A stretch of 64,000 bases of DNA from Calliopsis andreniformis (taxonomy: Eukaryota > Arthropoda > Insecta > Hymenoptera > Andrenidae), in the NCBI RefSeq assembly GCF_051401765.1, contig NW_027480429.1:15194157-15258156 (forward strand). Reading direction: 5' to 3'. Each line of letters begins with the position of its first letter. The stretch's first letter is position 1. Shown here piece after piece: positions 51,957 through 63,411 of this stretch. The notes beneath the pieces are model-generated. The model searched no databases. It was given only the letters and a program-made list of their open reading frames with translations, and was not told where the DNA came from. The translations under genes and the position numbers were made by a program.

Positions 51957-53948
51957 GTCAACGCCAGAGGCATAAAACACAATATCAATTCAACAGTTTT
52001 TCCATCGTATAAAACGAATAATTGCAACCAGTAAGAAAGTTATGGTCATTTCTACTTTCCGGGCAACCTAGGATCCACCCTAGGGCGTTGCTGCAACCGA
52101 TTGAATAGTTAGGGCCTTAGAAGTCAACGCCCGAAGCATAAAATACAAAACAAATAGAACAGTTTTTCCATCGTATAAAACGAATAATTGCTACCGATGT
52201 GAAAGTTATGGTCATTTCTACGTTCCGGGCAACCTACGCTTCACCCTAGGGCGTTGTTCCACCAGATCGAATAGTTAGGGCCTAAGAAGTGAACGCCAGA
52301 AGCATAAAATACAATATCAATACATCAGTTTTTCCATCGTATAAAACGAATAATTGCAACCAGTATGAAGGTTATGGTCATTTCTACTTTCCGGGCAACC
52401 TAAGATCCACCCTAGGGCGTTGCTGCAACCGATTGAATAGTTAGGGCCTTAGACGTCAACGCCCGAAGCATAAAATACAAAATAAATACAACAGCTTTTC
52501 CATCGTATAAAACGAATAATTGCAACCAGTGTGAAAGTAATGGTCATTTCTAGGTTCCGGGCAACCTAGGCTTCACTCTAGAGCGTTGCTCCACCACATC
52601 GAATGGCTACGGCCTTAAAATACAACGTCAGGAGCATAAAATACATAATAAATACAACAGTTTTTCCATCGTATAAAACGAATTATTGCAACCAGTGTGA
52701 AAGTTATGGACATTTCTACATTCCGAGCAACCTAGGCTTCACTCTAGTGCGTTGCTCTACCAGATCGAATAGTTAGGGACTTAGAAGTCAACGCCAGAAG
52801 CATAAAATACAATAAAGATGCAACAGTTTTTCCATCGTATAACAGGAATAATTGCAACCAGTGTGAAGGTAATGGTATGTCCTACGTTCCGAGCCAGCTT
52901 GGCTACACCCTAGGGTGTTGCTAAACCAGATCGAATAGTTAGGGCCTTCGAAGTCAATGCCCGAAGCATAAAATACGATATAAATACCACAGCTTTTCCG
53001 TCGTATAAAACGAATAATTGCAACCAGTGTGAAAGTTATGGTCATTTCTACGTTCCGGGCAACCTAGGCTTCACTCTGGGGCGTTGCTCCACCAGATCGA
53101 ATAGATAGAGCCTTAGAAGTCAACGCCACAAGCATAAAATACAATAAAGATGCAACAACTTATCCATCGTATAACAGGAACAATTGCAACCAGTGTGAAG
53201 GTAATGGTATGTCCTACGTTCCGAGCCAGCTTGGCTACACCCTAGCGTGTTGCTAAACCAGTTGGAATAGTTAGGGCCTTAGAAGTCAATGCCCGAAGCA
53301 TAAAATACAAAATAAATAGAACAGTTTTTCCATTGTATAAAACGAATAATAGTAACCAGTGTGAAAATTATGGTCATTTCTACGTTCCGGGCAACCTAGG
53401 CCTCACTCTAGGGCGTTGCTCCAACAGATCGAATAGCTATGGACTTAGCATTCAACGCCAGAAGCATAAAATACAATAAAAATACAACAGTTTTACCATC
53501 GTATAAGAGGAATAATTGCAACCAGTGTGAAACGAATGGTCATTTCTACGTTCTGGGCAACCTACGTTTCACTCTATGGCATTGCTCCACCAGATAGAAT
53601 AGTTAGGGCCTAAGACGTCAACGCCAGAGACATAAAATACGATATGAATGCAACAGCTGTTCCATCGTATAACAGGAATAATTGCAACCAGTATGAAAGG
53701 TATGGTCATTTCTACTTTCCGGGCAACCTAGGCTTCACGCTAGGGCGTTGCTCCAACAGATTGAATAGTTAGGGCCTTAGAAGTCAACGCCCGAAGCATA
53801 AAATACAAAATAAATAGAACAGTTTTTCCATCGTATTAAACTAATAATTGCAACCAGTGTGAAAGTAATGGGCATTTCTACGTTCCGGGAAACCTTGGCT
53901 TCACTCTAGGGCGTTGCTCCACCAAATCGAATAGCTGCGGCCTTAGAA

Positions 53949-54114
53949 GTCAACGCCAGAATCTTAAAATACAGCATAAATACAACAATTTTTCCATTGC
54001 ATAGCATGACTAATTGCAACCAGTGCGAAAGTAACGATCATTTCGACGTTTCGGGCATCCTAGACTTAACTCTGAGGCGTTGCTCCACCAGATCGAAGAG
54101 TTAGGGTCTAAGAA
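53949..54114 (+). repeat. Diverged monomer family R (R2 subtype)
   Basis: Partner of 51293 at 2656 bp, followed at 54115 by GTCAACACCGG. The head reads CAGAATCTTAAAATAC. Confidence 0.8.
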
Positions 54115-54612
54115 GTCAACACCGGAAGCATAAAATACAATTTAAATACAACAGCTTTTCCATCGTAGAAAACGAATAATTGCAACCTGCGTGAAGGTTA
54201 TGGTCATATCTACGTTCCGGGCAACATAGGCTTCACTGTAGGGTGTTGCTCCACCAGATCGAATAGGTAGGGCCTAAGAAGTGTATGCCAGAAGCATAAA
54301 ATACAATATAAATACAACAGTTGTTCCATCATATAAAACGAGTAATTGCAACCAGTATGAAAGTTGTGGTCATTTCTACTTTCCGGGAAACCTAGGCTAC
54401 ACCCTAGGGCGTTGCTCCAACAGATTGAATAGTTAGGGCCTTAGAAGTCAATGCCCGAAGCATAAAATGCAATAAAAATACAACAGTCTTTCCATCATAT
54501 AACCGGAATAATTGCAACCAGTTTGAAAGTGATGGTCATTTCTACGTTCCGGGCAACCTCGGCTTCACTCTAGGGCGTTGCTCCACCAGATCGGATAGTT
54601 AGTGCCTCAGAA
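53949..54612 (+). repeat. Four-monomer block led by R2, copy 2
   Basis: Partner of 51293-51956 with small changes (GTGTATGCCAG for GTGTACGCCAG; CCATTGCATAGC for CCATTGTATTGC). The following monomer, 54613, begins GGCAACGCC and matches the P and W neighbourhood of the HOR domain. Confidence 0.82.
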
Positions 54613-54944
54613 GGCAACGCCAGAAGCATAAAATACAATATCAATACAACAGTTTTTCCATCGTATAAAACGAATAATTGCAACCAGTATGAAAGTTCTG
54701 GTCATTTCTACGTTCCGGGCAACCTCAGCTTCCCTCTAGGGCGTTGCACCACCAAATCGAATAGGTAGGGCCATGGAAGTCAACGCCCGAAGTATAAATC
54801 ACAATAAATATACAAGAGTTTTTCCATCGTATAACAGGAATAATTGCAACCACTGTGAAAGTGATGGTCATTTCTACGTTCTGGGCAACCCAGGCTTCAC
54901 TCTAGGGCGTCGTTCCACCGGATCGTATAGTTAGGGCCTAAGAA

Positions 54945-55775
54945 GTCAACGCCAGAAGCATAAAATATAATATAAATATAACAGTTTTTCCATCGTATAA
55001 AACGAATAATTGCAACAAGTATGAAGGTTGTGGTTATTTCTACTTTCCGGGCAACCTAGGCTTCACCCTAGGGCGTTGCTCCAACAGATTGAATAGTTAG
55101 GGCCTTAGAAGTCAACGCCCTAAGCATAATATACAAAATAAATAGAACAGTTTTTCCATCGTATAAAACGAATAATTGCTACCGGTGTGAAAGTTATGGT
55201 CATTTCTACGTTCCGGGCAACCCAGGCTTCACCCTAGGGCCGTTACTCCACCACATCTAATAGCTACGGCCTTAGCAGTCAACGCTAGAAGCATAAGTTA
55301 CAATAAAAATGCAACAGTTTTTCCAACGTATAGCATGAATAATTGCAACCGGTGTGAATGTTATGGTCATTTCTACGTTCCGGGCAACCTAGGCTTGACA
55401 GTAGGGTGTTGCTCCACCTGATCGAATAGGTCGGGCCATAGAAGCCAACGCCCGAAGCATAAAATACAAAATAAATAGATAAGTTTTTCCATTGTATAAA
55501 ACGAATAATTGCTACCAGTGTGAAAGTTATGTTCATTTCTACGTTCCGGGCAACCTAGGCTTGACTGTAGGCCGTTGCTCCACCAGATCGAATAGTTAGG
55601 GCTATAGAAGTCAACGCCCGAAGCATAAAATACATTAAATATACAAGAGCTTTTCCATCGTATAACAGGAATAATTGCAACCAGTGTGAAAGTGGAGGTC
55701 ATTTCTACTTTCCGGGCAACCTAGGCTTCACTCTAGGGCGTTGTTCCACCAGATCGAAAAGTTAGGGCCTAAGAA
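54945..55775 (+). repeat. Five-monomer HOR (831 bp), copy 1
   Basis: Monomers a (54945, ATATAATATAAATATAACAG), b (55111, CCTAAGCATAATATAC), c (55278, GCTAGAAGCATAAGTTAC), d (55444, GAAGCCAACG) and e (55610, ATTAAATATACAAGAGC). Monomer b has an extra C (CTAGGGCCGTTACTCC near 55240), so the unit is 5 x 166 + 1. This insertion tags all copies of the unit. Confidence 0.85.
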
Positions 55776-56440
55776 GTCAACGCCAGAAGCATAAAATATA
55801 ATATAAATATAACAGTTTTTCCATCGTATAAAACGAATAATTGCAACAAGTATGAAGGTTGTGGTTATTTCTACTTTCCGGGCAACCTAGGCTTCACCCC
55901 AGGGCGTTGCTCCAACAGATTGAATAGTTAGGGCCTTAGAAGTCAACGCCCTAAGCATAAAATACAAAATAAATAGAACAGTTTTTCCATCGTATAAAAC
56001 GAATAATTGCTACCGGTGTGAAAGTTATGGTCATTTCTACGTTCCGGGCAACCCAGGCTTCACCCTAGGGCCGTTACTCCACCACGTCTAATAGCTACGG
56101 CCTTAGCAGTCAACGCTAGAAGCATAAGTTACAATAAAAATGCAACAGTTTTTCCAACGTATAGCATGAATAATTGCAACCGGTGTGAATGTTATGGTCA
56201 TTTCTACGTTCCGGGCAACCTAGGCTTGACAGTAGGGTGTTGCTCCACCTGATCGAATAGGTCGGGCCATAGAAGTCAACGCCCGAAGCATAAAATACAT
56301 TAAATATACAAGAGCTTTTCCATCGTATAACAGGAATAATTGCAACCAGTGTGAAAGTGGAGGTCATTTCTACTTTCCGGGCAACCTAGGCTTCACTCTA
56401 GGGCGTTGTTCCACCAGATCGAAAAGTTAGGGCCTAAGAA
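55776..56440 (+). repeat. Five-monomer HOR, copy 2 (monomer d deleted)
   Basis: Order a (55776), b (55942), c (56109), e (56275), with the tag insertion CCGTTACTCC near 56071. The c monomer joins e directly, so d is lost by an in-register deletion. Confidence 0.83.
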
Positions 56441-57766
56441 GTCAACGCCAGAAGCATAAAATACAAAATAAATGAACAGTTTTTCCATTGTATAAAACGA
56501 ATAATTGCTACCAGTGTGAAAGTTATGGTCATTTCTACGTTCCGCGCAACCTAGGCTTTACTCTAGGGCGTTGCTCCACCAGATCGAATAGCTACGGCCT
56601 CAGATGTCAACGCCTGAAGTATAAAATACAATAAAAATACAACAGTCTTTCCATCTTATAACAGGAATAATTGCAACCCGTGTGAAAGTGATGGTCATTT
56701 GTACGTTCCAGGCAACCTAGGCTTCAGTCTAGGGCGTTGTTCCACCAGATCGGATTGTTAAGGCCTAAGAAGTCAACGCCAGGAGCATGAGATACAATAT
56801 AAATATAACAGTTTTTCCATCGTATAGAACGAATAATAGCAACCAGTGTGAAAGTTATGGTCATTTCTACATTCCGGGCAACCTAGGCTTCACTCTAGGG
56901 CGTTGCTCCACCAGATCAAACAGTTAGGGCCATAGAAGTCAACGCCCGAAGCATAAACTACAAAATAAATAGAACAGTTTTTCCATTGTATAAAACGAAT
57001 AATTGCTACCGGTGTGAAAGTTATGGTCATTTCTACGTCCCGCCAACCCAGCCTTCACCCTAGGGCGTTGTTCCACCAGATGGAATAGTTAGGGCATAAG
57101 AAGTCAACGCCAGAAGCATAAAATACGGTATAAATACAATAGCTTTTCCATCGTATAGAACAAATAATGGCAACCAGTATGAAAGGTATGGTCATTTCTA
57201 CTTTCCGGGCAACCTAGGCTTCACTCTTGGGCGTTGCTCCACCAGATCGAATAGTTAGGGCCTTAGAAGTCAACGCCAGAAGCGTAAAATACAATAAAGA
57301 TGCAACAGTTTTTCCAACGTATAAAATGAGTAATTGGAAACATTGTGAAAGTAATGGTCCTTTCTACGTTCCAGGCAACGTAGGCGTCACTCTAGGGCGT
57401 TACTCCACCACATCTAATAGCTACGCCCTTAGCAGTCAACGCTAGAAGCATAAATTACATTAAAAATGCAACAGTTTTTTCAACGTATAGCATGAATAAT
57501 TGCAACCGGTGTGAATGTTATGATCATTTCTACGTTCCGGGCAACCTAGGCTAGACTATAGGGTGTTGCTCCACCAGATCGAATAGGTCGGGCCATAGAA
57601 GTCAACGCCCGAAGCATAAAATACAAAATAAATAGAACAGTTTTTCCATTGTATAAAACGAATAATTGCAACCAGTGTAAAAGTGATGGTCATTACTACG
57701 TTCCGGGCAACCTAGGCTTCACTCTAGGGCGTTGTTCCACCAGATCGAAAAGTTAGGGCCTAAGAA
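56441..57766 (+). repeat. Mixed monomers with two 1-bp deletions
   Basis: Eight monomers. The first (56441) has AATAAATGAACAG, one base short, near 56473. The monomer covering 57041 reads CGTCCCGCCAACC, also one base short. The pair 56607-56938 (CTTTCCATCTTATAACAGG; CAGGAGCATGAGATAC) is a further copy of the monomers at 57933 and 58099. An AA-like half and a c-like monomer (AGAAGCATAAATTAC) are also present. Confidence 0.72.
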
Positions 57767-58760
57767 GTCAACGCAAGAAGCATAAAATACAATATAAATA
57801 TAACAGATTTTCCATCGTGTAAAACGAATAATAGCAACCAGTGTGAAAATTCTGGTCATTTCTACGTTCCGGGCAACCTAGGCTTCACTCTAGGGCGTTG
57901 CTCCACCAGATCCAATTGTTAGGGCCTTAGAAGTCAACGCCCGAGGCATAAAATACAATAAAAATACAACAGTCTTTCCATCCTATAACAGGAATAATTG
58001 CAACCCGTGTGAAAGTGATGGTCATTTGTACGTTCCAGGCAACCTAGGCTTCACTCTAGGGCGTTGTTCCACCAGATCGAATTGTTAAGGCCTAAGAAGT
58101 CAACGCCAGGAGCATGAGATACAATATAAATATAACAGTTTTTCCATCGTATAGAACGAATAATAGCAACCAGTGTGAAAGTTATGGTCATTTCTACATT
58201 CCGGGCAACCTAGGCTTCACTCTAGGGCGTTGCTCCACCAGATCCAACAGTTAGGGCCTTAGAAGTCAACGCCCGAAGCATAAAATACAAAATAAATGGA
58301 ACAGTCTTTCCATTGTATAAAACGAATAATTGCTACCAGTGTAAAAGGTATGGTCATTTCTACGTTCCGGGCAACCTAGGCTTCACCCTGAGGCGTTGTT
58401 CCACCAGATCGAATAGTTAGGGCCTAAGAAGTGAACGCCAGAAGCATAAAATACAATATAAATACAACAGTTTTCCCATCATATAAAACGAGTAATTGCA
58501 ACCAGTATGAAAGTTGTGGTCATTTCTACGTTCCGGGCAACCTCGGCTTCACTCTAGGGCGTTGCACCACCAGATCGAATAGTTAGGGCCTTAGAAGTCA
58601 ACGCCCGAAGCATAAAATACAAAATAAATAGAACAGCTTTTCCATTGTATAAAACGAATAATTGCTACCAGTGTGAAAGTTATGTTCATTTCTACGTTTC
58701 TGACAACCTAGGCTTCACCGTAGGGTGTTGCTCCACCAAATCGAATAGGTAGGGCCATGG
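57767..58760 (+). repeat. Six-monomer block, copy 1
   Basis: Starts are 57767 (GATTTTCCATCGTGTAAAAC), 57933 (CGAGGCATAAAATAC), 58099 (CAGGAGCATGAGATAC), 58265, 58431 (GTGAACGCCAG, GTTTTCCCATC) and 58597 (TTTCTGACAACC). It matches 62250-63243 at 4483 bp (27 monomers plus the 1-bp insertion near 61216). Confidence 0.85.
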
Positions 58761-59592
58761 AAGTCAACGCCCGAAGCATAAGATACAATAAATATACAAG
58801 AGTTTTTCCATCGTATAACAGGAATAATTGCAACCAGTGTGAAAGTGATGGTCATTTCTACGTTCTGGGAAACCTAGGCTTCACTCCAGGGCGTCGTTCC
58901 ACCAGATCGAATAGTTAGGGCCTAAGAAGTCAACGACAGAAGCATAAAATACATTAAATATACAAGAGCTTTTCCATCGTATAACAGGAATAATTGCAAC
59001 CAGTGTGAAAGTGATGGTCATTTCTACGTTCCGGGCAACCTAGGCGTCACTCTAGGGCGTTACTCCACCACATCTAATAGCTACGCCCTTAGCAGTCAAC
59101 GCTAGAAGCATAAATTAGATTAAAAATGCAACAGTTTTTCCAACGTATAGCATGAATAATTGCAACCGGTGTGAATGTTATGGTCATTTCTACGTTCCGG
59201 GCAACCTAGGATTGACTGTAGGGTGTTGCTCCACCAGATCGAATAGGTCGGGCCATAGAAGTCAACGACCGAAGCATAAAATACAAAATAAATACAACAG
59301 TTTTTCCATTGTATAAAACGAGTAATTGCTATCAGTGTGAAAGTTATGTTCATTTCTACGTTCCGGGCAACCTAGGCTTGGCTGTAGGGCGTTGCTCCAC
59401 CAGATCGAATAGGTAGGGCCATAAAAGTCAACGCCCGAAGCATAAAATACGTTAAATATACAAGAGCTTTTCCATCGTATAACAGGAATAATTGCAACCA
59501 GTGTGAAAGTGATGGTCATTTCTACGTTCCGGGCAACCTCGGCTTCACTCTAGGGCATTGCTCCACCAGATCGAATAGTTAGGGCCTAGGAA
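58431..59592 (+). repeat. Seven-monomer HOR (1162 bp), copy 1
   Basis: Starts are 58431 (GTGAACGCC), 58597, 58763 (AATAAATATACAAGAG), 58929 (GTCAACGACAG), 59095 (AAATTAGATTAAAAATGC), 59261 (GTCAACGACCG) and 59427 (ACGTTAAATATAC). The same order restarts at 59593. The first two monomers also belong to the six-monomer block, so the units are nested. Confidence 0.87.
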
Positions 59593-60588
59593 GTGAACGC
59601 CAGAAGCATAAAATACAATATAAATACAACAGTTTTCCCATCATATAAAACGAGTAATTGCAACCAGTATGAAAGTTGTGGTCATTTCTACGTTCCGGGC
59701 AACCTCGGCTTCACTCTAGGGCGTTGCACCACCAGATCGAATAGTTAGGGCCTTAGAAGTCAACGCCCGAAGCATAAAATACAAAATAAATAGAACAGCT
59801 TTTCCATTGTATAAAACGAATAATTGCTACCAGTGTGAAAGTTATGTTCATTTCTACGTTTCTGACAACCTAGGCTTCACCGTAGGGTGTTGCTCCACCA
59901 AATCGAATAGGTAGGGCCATGGAAGTCAACGCCCGAAGCATAAAATACAATAAATATACAAGAGTTTTTCCATCGTATAACAGGAATAATTGCAACCAGT
60001 GTGAAAGTGATGGTCATTTCTACGTTCTGGGAAACCTAGGCTTCACTCTAGGGCGTCGTTCCACCAGATCGAATAGTTAGGGCCTAAGAAGTCAACGACA
60101 GAAGCATAAAATACATTAAATATACAAGAGCTTTTCCATCGTATAACAGGAATAATTGCAACCAGTGTGAAAGTGATGGTCATTTCTACGTTCCGGGCAA
60201 CCTAGGCGTCACTCTAGGGCGTTACTCCACCACATCTAATAGCTACGCCCTTAGCAGTCAACGCTAGAAGCATAAATTAGATTAAAAATGCAACAGTTTA
60301 TCCAACGTATAGCATGAATAATTGCAACCGGTGTGAATGTTATGGTCATTTCTACGTTCCGGGCAACCTAGGCTTGACTGTAGGGTGTTGCTCCACCAGA
60401 TCGAATAGGTCGGGCCATAGAAGTCAACGACCGAAGCATAAAATACAAAATAAATACAACAGTTTTTCCATTGTATAAAACGAGTAATTGCTATCAGTGT
60501 GAAAGTTATGTTCATTTCTACGTTCCGGGCAACCTAGGCTTGGCTGTAGGGCGTTGCTCCACCAGATCGAATAGCTACGGCCTTAGAA
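59593..60588 (+). repeat. Seven-monomer HOR, copy 2 (six monomers retained)
   Basis: The first six monomers (59593, 59759, 59925, 60091, 60257, 60423) match copy 1 at 1162 bp. The seventh position is replaced: the monomer at 60423 switches to the AGCTACGG tail and is followed at 60589 by a c-like monomer (AAATTACAATAAAAATGC). Confidence 0.85.
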
Positions 60589-60920
60589 GTCAACGCTAGA
60601 AGCATAAATTACAATAAAAATGCAACAGTTTTTCTAACGTATAGCATAAATAATTGCAACCGGTGTGAATGTTATGGTCATTTCTACGTTCCGGGCAACC
60701 TAGGCTTGACTGTAGGGTGTTGCTACACCAGATCGAATAGGTCGGGCCATAGAAGTCAACGCCCGAAGCATAAAATACATTAAATATACAAGAGCTTTTC
60801 CATCGTATAACAGGAGTAATTGCAACCAGTGTGAAAGTGATGGTCATTTCTACGTTCTGGGCAACCCAGGCTTCACTCTAGGGCGTCGTTCCACCGGATC
60901 GTATAGTTAGGGCCTAAGAA
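60589..60920 (+). repeat. Two linker monomers (c-like and e-like)
   Basis: 60589 resembles monomer c of the 831-bp unit (GCTAGAAGC, CTAACGTATAGC) and 60755 resembles e (ATTAAATATACAAGAGC). They join the seven-mer domain to the third copy of the five-mer. Confidence 0.72.
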
Positions 60921-61751
60921 GTCAACGCCAGAAGCATAAAATATAATATAAATATAACAGTTTTTCCATCGTATAAAACGAATAATTGCAACAAGTATGA
61001 AGGTTGTGGTTATTTCTACTTTCCGGGCAACCTAGGCTTCACCCTAGGGCGTTGCTCCAACAGATTGAATAGTTAGGGCCTTAGAAGTCAACGCCCTAAG
61101 CATAAAATACAAAATAAATAGAACAGTTTTTCCATCGTATAAAACGAATAATTGCTGCCGGTGTGAAAGTTATGGTCATTTCTACGTTCCGGGCAACCCA
61201 GGCTTCACCCTAGGGCCGTTACTCCACCACATCTAATAGCTACGGCCTTAGCAGTCAACGCTAGAAGCATAAGTTACAATAAAAATGCAACAGTTTTTCC
61301 AACGTATAGCATGAATAATTGCAACCGGTGTGAATGTTATGGTCATTTCTACGTTCCGGGCAACCTAGGCTTGACAGTAGGGTGTTGCTCCACCTGATCG
61401 AATAGGTCGGGCCATAGAAGCCTACGCCCGAAGCATAAAATACAAAATAAATAGAACAGTTTTTCCATTGTATAAAACGAATAATTGCTACCAGTGTGAA
61501 AGTTATGTTCATTTCTACGTTCCGGGCAACCTAGGCTTGACTGTAGGCCGTTGCTCCACCAGATCGAATAGTTAGGGCCATGGAAGTCAACGCCCGAAGT
61601 ATAAATCACAATAAATATACAAGAGTTTTTCCATCGTATAACAGGAATAATTGCAACCACTGTGAAAGTGATGGTCATTTCTACGTTCTGGGCAACCCAG
61701 GCTTCACTCTAGGGCGTCGTTCCACCGGATCGTATAGTTAGGGCCTAAGGA
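60921..61751 (+). repeat. Five-monomer HOR (831 bp), copy 3
   Basis: Order a (60921), b (61087, extra C near 61216), c (61254), d (61420), e' (61586), exactly 5976 bp (36 monomers) from copy 1. The last monomer differs: e' carries AGTATAAATCACAATAAAT instead of ATTAAATATAC. A fourth a monomer starts at 61752, then the sequence switches to another type. Confidence 0.82.
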
Positions 61752-62083
61752 GTCAACGCCAGAAGCATAAAATATAATATAAATATAACAGTTTTTCCAT
61801 CGTATAAAACTAATAATTGCAACCAGTATGAAGGTTATGGTCATTTCTACTTTCCGGGCAACCTAGGATCCACCCTAGGCCGTTGCTGCAACCGATTGAA
61901 TAGTTAGGGCCTTAGATGTCAACGCCCGAAGCATAAAATACAAAATAAATACAACAGCTTTTCCATCGTATAAATCGAATAATTGCAACCAGTGTGAAAG
62001 TAATGGTCATTTCTAGGTTCCGGGCAACCTAGGCTTCACTCTAGGGCATTGCTCCACCACATCGAATAGCTACGGCCTTAAGA
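61752..62083 (+). repeat. Two junction monomers before the terminal 8-mer
   Basis: 61752 begins as monomer a (ATATAATATAAATATAACAG) but ends with CCTAGGATCCACCC and GCTGCAACCG. 61918 carries GTATAAATCGAATAATTGC and CTAGGTTCC, and its right half is repeated in the monomer at 63246. Confidence 0.72.
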
Positions 62084-63411
62084 TACAACGTCAGAAGCAT
62101 AAAATACATAATAAATACAGCAGTTTTTCCATCGTATATAACGAATTATTGCAACCAGTGTGAAAATAATGTTCATTTCTACTTTCCGGGCACCCTAGGC
62201 TTCACTCTAGGGCGTTGTTCCACCAGATCGAAAAGTTAGGGCCTAAGAAGTCAACGCCAGAAGCATAAAATACAATATAAATATAACAGATTTTCCATCG
62301 TGTAAAACGAATAATAGCAACCAGTGTGAAAATTCTGGTCATTTCTACGTTCCGGGCAACCTAGGCTTCACTCTAGGGCGTTGCTCCACCAGATCCAATT
62401 GTTAGGGCCTTAGAAGTCAACGCCCGAGGCATAAAATAGAATAAAAATACGACAGTCTTTCCATCCTATAACAGGAATAATTGCAACCCGTGTGAAAGTG
62501 ATGGTCATTTGTACGTTCCAGGCAACCTAGGCTTCACTCTAGGGCGTTGTTCCACCAGATCGAATTGTTAAGGCCTATGAAGTCAACGCCAGGAGCATGA
62601 GATACAATATAAATATAACAGTTTTTCCACCGTATAGAACGAATAATAGCAACCAGTGTGAAAGTTATGGTCATTTCTACATTCCGGGCAACCTAGGCTT
62701 CACTCTAGGGCGTTGCTCCACCAGATCCAACAGTTAGGGCCTTAGAAGTCAACGCCCGAAGCATAAAATACAAAATAAATAGAACAGTCTTTCCATTGTA
62801 TAAAACGAATAATTGCTACCAGTGTAAAAGGTATGGTCATTTCTACGTTCCGGGCAACCTAGGCTTCACCCTGGGGCGTTGTTCCACCAGATCGAATAGT
62901 TAGGGCCTAAGAAGTGAACGCCAGAAGCATAAAATACAATATAAATACAACAGTTTTCCCATCATATAAAACGAGTAATTGCAACCAGTATGAAAGTTGT
63001 GGTCATTTCTACGTTCCCGGCAACCTCGGCTTCACTCTAGGGCGTTGCACCACCAGATCGAATAGTTAGGGCCTTAGAAGTCAACGCCCGAAGCATAAAA
63101 TACAAAATAAATAGAACAGCTTTTCCATTGTATAAAACGAATAATTGCTACCAGTGTGAAAGTTATGTTCATTTCTACGTTTCTGACAACCTAGGCTTCA
63201 CCGTAGGGTGTTGCTCCACCAAATCGAATAGGTAGGGCCATGGAAGTCAACGCCCGAAGCATAAAATACAATAAATATACAAGAGTTTTTCCATCGTATA
63301 AATCGAATAATTGCAACCAGTGTGAAAGTAATGGTCATTTCTAGGTTCCGGGCAACCTAGGCTTCACTCTAGGGCATTGCTCCACCACATCGAATAGCTA
63401 CGGCCTTAAGA
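62084..63411 (+). repeat. Eight-monomer HOR (1328 bp), copy 1
   Basis: It starts with the odd head TACAACGTCAGAAGC and runs 62084, 62250, 62416, 62582, 62748, 62914, 63080, 63246. The last monomer is a hybrid of AATAAATATACAAGAG (left) and GTATAAATCGAATAATTGC (right). The next copy begins at 63412. Six of its monomers also match 57767-58760. Confidence 0.87.
62628..62644 (-). promoter_or_regulatory. CENP-B-box-like 17-mer, 8 of 9 core bases
   Basis: The minus strand reads ATTCGTTCTATACGGTG, again missing only the final G of the CGGG part. It lies in the monomer at 62582 of the terminal 8-mer HOR and is kept in the next copy at 63956. Confidence 0.35.

Larger units (their letters stand above)
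50463..54944 (+). repeat. Mixed monomer region with a duplicated four-monomer block
   Basis: Twenty-seven monomers with V, T, U, DD and R relatives in irregular order. T halves occur in the monomers at 50795, 52787 and 53119. R2 monomers lie at 51293 and 53949. The monomer at 52621 has the odd head TACAACGTCAGGAGC, seen again at 62084 and 63412. No gene or non-satellite DNA is present. Confidence 0.78.

Noticed and set aside
55373..55702. 109-codon minus-strand frame (also at 61349-61678) as a conserved duplicated gene
   Set aside because: The two frames are copies only because they lie in copies 1 and 3 of the 831-bp HOR. Copy 2 of the same HOR has lost a monomer and breaks the frame, which is satellite turnover rather than gene conservation.
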